Shown here piece by piece: positions 60,365-64,000 of a DNA stretch of 64,000 bases. The DNA comes from CADEDV01 sp964596345. Lineage in GTDB: Bacteria > Bacteroidota > Bacteroidia > Chitinophagales > Chitinophagaceae. A program made the translations under genes and the position numbers. Below the pieces are notes generated by a model. The model was not told the DNA's origin. It worked only from the letters and a program-made list of their open reading frames with translations, and searched no databases. The number at the start of each line of letters is the position of its first letter. The first letter of the stretch is position 1. Where the stretch lies: the NCBI GenBank assembly GCA_964596345.1, contig CAZQSZ010000009.1:1-64000 (forward strand). The letters run 5' to 3'.

Positions 60365-63118
60365 ATGTCATTATTCAACCAATATTATCTCCTGCTCTTT
60401 TTTAGTATCTGCAGTTGCAGTGTTGCTGCACAGGACCGGTCGAATAAGGGGAAAGAGTTCTGGCTGGGCTACGGGCATAATGTTTTATTCACACAGGCTT
60501 CACCATCCAATAGCCAGAACCAGGTCTTGTACCTGAGTGCAGAACAGGCAGCAACAGTTACTGTTGCTGTGAACGGAACCGGCTGGAGCCGCACCATAAA
60601 TATTCCTGCCAACAGTGTTGATTTCTCTGTTACAGTTCCCAAAACAGGACCAGAAGATGCCAGGCTGACCGGCGAAGGTTTATTCAGCAAAGGCGTTCAT
60701 ATTGTAAGTGATGTACCCATTGTGGTGTATGCCCATCAGTACAATCTTTTTTCTTCTGCCGCCACCATGCTGATGCCGGTGGAAACCTATGGCTATACTT
60801 ATTACTCGCTGAACTTTACACAGACTTCTAATTATCCCGACAGTTATTCCTGGTTTTATGTGATCGCCTCAGAAGATAATACCCGAATTGAGATCAGCCC
60901 GGCTGATTCAACAGAAGGCGGATGGTTGCCTGGTCAAACCTATACGGTCAACCTGAACAAGGGTCAGCTCTATAATGTGTTTGGAAAAAGAACCGGCACA
61001 TATACCGGGAAAGATATGACGGGTAGCAAGATCGTTTCCGTAGCAGGGGCAGATGGTAATTGTCACCCGGTGGCTTTATTCTCGGGCAGCAGCCGTATTG
61101 TTGTTTGTGATGGCAATGGTGGTGAAGTGATGCAACAACAAATTTTTCCGGCAAACGCCTGGGGAACCCGCTATGTTACCTATCATATCATGCACAATCC
61201 TTCCATGATCATCAGCGATCCCTTTCTTACTTATTACCGGGTGGCAGTGAGAGACCCTTCGACTATTGTAAAAAGAAATGGGGTGCCACTTACCGGCCTG
61301 ATCAATAATTTCTATTATGAGTTTACCAGTCACTATGGTGATTATATAGAAGCAGACAAGCCTGTATTGGTGGGTCAGTACACTGTTTCCACCAACGAAT
61401 GCAGCAACACTTCAACATCTCCCTATGGCGACCCGGAAATGATCTACCTGAGCCCGATCGAGCAGGGTGTAAAATCTGCCGTTTTCTATAGTACAAGAAC
61501 AGAAGCCATCGATCTGAATTTTATCAATGTGATCATTCCTCAAAATGGTTTGTCTTCGTTGCGTATCAACGGAGCCCCTATTGCTCCAACAGAATTTATC
61601 ACTCATCCCGCCAACAGTAATTATGTGGTGGTGGCGAAACGTTTATGGGGACCGGCAGCACAACACAGCATCAGCAGTGATTCCACTTTTATTGCAACGG
61701 TCTATGGTCTCGGCATTTTTGAAAGCTATGGTTACAATATGGGAGCCAAAGTAAATAACCTGAATGCTTATGGTGAAATAAAAAACAGTTTAAACACCAC
61801 CGGCACTACGGATAGTTTCACCTGCCCGAAAACACCGGTGCGGTTATTCATCAAACTCGCCTACCCGGCCACCCGTTTGCATTGGAAATTGAGTGCTGTT
61901 CCCGGGATCAGTCCTGCGGTTGATTCTGTTGTCATGAATCCCGTGCCGGTCAGCACTTCTTTTATTAATAACAGGCCCTATTATACCTATACACTGCAAC
62001 AGGATTTTACATTCAGCACTCCCGGCCAGTATTATATTCCTGTAACATATACATCACCCGGTATTGATGCGTGCAACCAAACAGAAACGGCAACAATTGC
62101 TGTGCTGGTGAAACCGGGTCCCACAGCAGATTTCTCCGTTACTGACCCGGCCTGTCTTGCTGATTCTATTCATTTTAACAGTGCGGCTGTTGCCGGAACA
62201 TTTATACTTACCAATCATCAGTGGCTGTTCCAGGATAACAGTACAGTAAATACTATTGATGCTGTCAAATTGTTTTCTGCAGCAGGTAACCAGCAGGTGA
62301 AATATATCATCAGCACCAGTAATGGTTGTATTGCTGATACGGTGAGAACAATCATGATCCATGAAAACCCTCTTGCTTCATTCAGCATCAGTAACCCGCC
62401 TTATTGTACAGGGAAACCCGTCACTGTATCCTCAACCATTACCGGCAGCAGTGAATGGAACTGGAGCATGGGCAACGGCAACAGTAATTCTATTCCTCCT
62501 TTCGCCCATACCTATACAACAGCCGGTAATTATACCCTGCAACTCCTTACCAAAAATGCAGCGGGCTGCTGGTCAGACACCGCAAGCCATTCCATAACAG
62601 TGGCAACATTGCCGGTTGTAAATGCAGGAACTGATACGGTGATCCGGGTTGGACATTCCGTTACAATGAATCCGGTTGTCACCCCGCCCGGGAACTATAG
62701 TTATACCTGGTCGCCGGCAACTTATCTCAGTAATGCAACAATACTACATCCTGTTGCCACTCCGGATCTAACGACCAGTTATCATGTAGAGGCTGTTGAT
62801 CAGCAAAGTGGTTGTACGGCTGCGGATGATGTAGTCATCACCGCGGTGTCTGCTTTATTCATTCCCACCGCTTTTACTCCCAATAAAGATGGAAAGAATG
62901 ATCGCTGGGTTATTCCGGGTCTTGCTTTATACCCGGAAGCAAGAGTTGTGGTATTTAACCGGGAGGGACAGAAGATTGTTGACCGCAAAGGATATACAAA
63001 CAACCCCTGGGATGGAACTTATAAAGGAGTGGCGCAGCCCAATGCAGTTTATGTATATATGATCGAGCTGGGAGACAGGAAAACAATTTTAAAAGGAACA
63101 CTCACCCTGGTCCGTTAA
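60365..63118 (+). CDS. Paralogue of the upstream cargo protein, with fewer PKD domains
   Basis: The 917-residue product has the same order of domains as the gene before it: signal peptide, IgGFc-binding-like N-domain (DRSNKGKEFWLGYGHNVLFT, MLMPVETYGYTYYSLNF, SWFYVIASEDNTRIEISPAD), one or two PKD domains (with the WNWSMGNGNSNSIPPFAHTY unit) and a type B sorting domain (IPTAFTPNKDGKNDRWVIPG, FNREGQKIVDR). Long stretches are alike; the main difference is the absence of about 276 residues of PKD repeats present in the first copy, so the pair arose by tandem duplication followed by gain or loss of repeats. A palindrome follows its stop by three bases, before the response-regulator gene. Confidence 0.92.
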   Translation: MSLFNQYYLLLFFSICSCSVAAQDRSNKGKEFWLGYGHNVLFTQASPSNSQNQVLYLSAEQAATVTVAVNGTGWSRTINIPANSVDFSVTVPKTGPEDARLTGEGLFSKGVHIVSDVPIVVYAHQYNLFSSAATMLMPVETYGYTYYSLNFTQTSNYPDSYSWFYVIASEDNTRIEISPADSTEGGWLPGQTYTVNLNKGQLYNVFGKRTGTYTGKDMTGSKIVSVAGADGNCHPVALFSGSSRIVVCDGNGGEVMQQQIFPANAWGTRYVTYHIMHNPSMIISDPFLTYYRVAVRDPSTIVKRNGVPLTGLINNFYYEFTSHYGDYIEADKPVLVGQYTVSTNECSNTSTSPYGDPEMIYLSPIEQGVKSAVFYSTRTEAIDLNFINVIIPQNGLSSLRINGAPIAPTEFITHPANSNYVVVAKRLWGPAAQHSISSDSTFIATVYGLGIFESYGYNMGAKVNNLNAYGEIKNSLNTTGTTDSFTCPKTPVRLFIKLAYPATRLHWKLSAVPGISPAVDSVVMNPVPVSTSFINNRPYYTYTLQQDFTFSTPGQYYIPVTYTSPGIDACNQTETATIAVLVKPGPTADFSVTDPACLADSIHFNSAAVAGTFILTNHQWLFQDNSTVNTIDAVKLFSAAGNQQVKYIISTSNGCIADTVRTIMIHENPLASFSISNPPYCTGKPVTVSSTITGSSEWNWSMGNGNSNSIPPFAHTYTTAGNYTLQLLTKNAAGCWSDTASHSITVATLPVVNAGTDTVIRVGHSVTMNPVVTPPGNYSYTWSPATYLSNATILHPVATPDLTTSYHVEAVDQQSGCTAADDVVITAVSALFIPTAFTPNKDGKNDRWVIPGLALYPEARVVVFNREGQKIVDRKGYTNNPWDGTYKGVAQPNAVYVYMIELGDRKTILKGTLTLVR

Positions 63119-63121
63119 CCC

Positions 63122-63137
63122 GTAGAATAAATTCTAC
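63122..63137. promoter_or_regulatory. Palindrome GTAGAATAAATTCTAC upstream of the response-regulator gene
   Basis: A perfect inverted repeat (7 bp, AA, 7 bp) 18 bp before the ATG at 63156, near-identical to the site at 56697-56712. LuxR/NarL-type regulators often bind inverted repeats of this size. Confidence 0.65.
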
Positions 63138-63155
63138 AAAAAGCAGGAATAAAAG

Positions 63156-63815
63156 ATGGAAATTAGTGCACTAAATGCCTTCCCGCCGGAAACAACAACC
63201 ACCATGCAACCAAAAATCCTGATAGCAGACGATCACAGCATGATCAGAAAGGGCCTGAAATTACAGATACAACTGGCGATGGGCTATGCCGATATTGAGG
63301 AGGTGGCTACCTGCAACGACCTGATGAAAGAACTGGTGAAGAAAAAATACACGCATCTTATTCTTGATATCATTTTGTCCGATGGTAATACGCTTGAAGT
63401 GATTCCGAATATCCGACGGGTGTACCCGGACCTGCAGATCCTTGTTTTTTCCATGCAACCCGCCGAGATCTATGGGGAAGCCGTAAAGCAATACGGCATC
63501 AATTATTATTTATCCAAATCCGTGGGAGAAGACGAGATCAACCTGGTGGTACAACGTTTTTTACAAAACGAGGCCTTACTCAGAAAATCACCAGTGCTGC
63601 AAAATCATGAGAACCCTTTTTCAGCACTGGCCCCTAGGGAACTGGAAATACTGCATTATGTGCTGAAAGGTATCGGCACTAAAGAGATCGGCGAAACACT
63701 CAATTTAAAAATGAGTACGATCTCCACCATCAAGAACCGCATCTTTGAAAAAACCAGTGCCGGTAATATCAAAGAACTGATCGAACTGGCCACCCTCTAC
63801 AATGTAAATTATTAA
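63156..63815 (+). CDS. LuxR/NarL-family response regulator
   Basis: A 219-residue regulator: receiver domain with acidic pocket ADDHSMI and phospho-acceptor Asp71 (HLILDIILSDG), and a C-terminal LuxR-type HTH (LAPRELEILHYVLKGIGTKEIGETLNLKMSTISTIKNRIFEKT). I take the ATG at 63156, which has AGGA upstream; the ATG at 63204 (MQPKILIADDHS) gives a more usual N-terminus and cannot be excluded. The sensor-kinase gene follows after 34 bp, so the two form a pair, and a near-identical palindrome lies before this gene and before the cargo genes. Confidence 0.9.
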   Translation: MEISALNAFPPETTTTMQPKILIADDHSMIRKGLKLQIQLAMGYADIEEVATCNDLMKELVKKKYTHLILDIILSDGNTLEVIPNIRRVYPDLQILVFSMQPAEIYGEAVKQYGINYYLSKSVGEDEINLVVQRFLQNEALLRKSPVLQNHENPFSALAPRELEILHYVLKGIGTKEIGETLNLKMSTISTIKNRIFEKTSAGNIKELIELATLYNVNY

Positions 63816-63849
63816 GCGGTTTACAGTACCTTGTTCGTGCAAACTGTTT

Positions 63850-64000
63850 ATGACAAGGCTCCTCTTCTTCATCTTTTGTTTTACCGGTATCACCGTTTTT
63901 GCTCAAACGGGGAAGGACTATACTATCCAGCAATTCACCACGGAGAATGGAATGCCTTCCAATGGTATCAAAGGTTTGCAGTGGGATGAGCAGACCGGTT
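63850..64000 (+). CDS. Start of a propeller-type sensor histidine kinase, cut by the window
   Basis: Fifty residues are visible: a signal peptide (MTRLLFFIFCFTGITVFAQ) and the beginning of a periplasmic two-component-regulator propeller (FTTENGMPSNGIKGLQWDEQ), typical of large kinases with Reg_prop repeats. It is expected to act with the LuxR-type regulator encoded 34 bp upstream. The rest lies beyond 64000. Confidence 0.75.
   Translation, partial: MTRLLFFIFCFTGITVFAQTGKDYTIQQFTTENGMPSNGIKGLQWDEQTG

Overview
The window reads as a stretch of a Bacteroidota chromosome, most likely a Chitinophagaceae-type soil or freshwater organism (inference). The clues are type IX secretion cargo with type B (gliding-motility type) C-terminal domains beside a PorP/SprF-like protein, promoter -7 elements of the TAnnTTTG type, weak Shine-Dalgarno sequences, and many secreted proteins ending their signal peptide in AQ. 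No rRNA, tRNA, CRISPR array, transposase or integrase was seen.

Layout. 1-3.1 kb: the end of htpG and a Fic-family gene with two operator-like repeats at its start. 3.1-6.7 kb: a secreted chitinase-like enzyme, a truncated RhuM gene and a penicillin-acylase-family enzyme. 6.8-10.2 kb: an AT-rich two-gene unit (small protein plus PLD nuclease/helicase/DUF3427) that looks like a defence or repair insert. 10.4-18 kb: envelope and secreted proteins, a secreted nuclease, and a DUF2953-GerW gene pair. 18-24.1 kb: alcohol dehydrogenase, cyclase-family lipoprotein, and a KdpDE-like two-component pair divergent from the potassium transporter gene kup, which is followed by an overlapping 37-codon membrane-protein gene. 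24.1-42.9 kb: ordinary housekeeping and envelope genes: a membrane/THEP1-like NTPase, PLP enzyme and MazG operon, purT, an NR salvage pair (pnuC and a NadR-like kinase) split by hsp20, glycosyltransferases, mtgA, a GH3-family gene, an inositol phosphatase, thiL, an S41 protease and an omega-amidase-like enzyme interrupted by a palindromic repeat.

42.9-52.2 kb is the accessory region. A one-polypeptide restriction-modification system (XRE regulator, nuclease-methylase, frameshifted specificity domain) lies between two long inverted-repeat elements ending in the same ACGTTAGCA core, an arrangement like an integron gene cassette. A second, smaller cassette-like unit carries one unknown secreted protein. 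Hydrolase, AraC, metallopeptidase-like and unknown genes lie between them.

52.3-64 kb is a cell-surface locus: a PorP/SprF-like outer-membrane protein with a large type B cargo protein, then divergently two tandem IgGFc-binding/PKD cargo paralogues, a LuxR-type response regulator and the start of a propeller sensor kinase. The same 16-bp palindrome lies upstream of the cargo pair and of the regulator, suggesting a small regulon.
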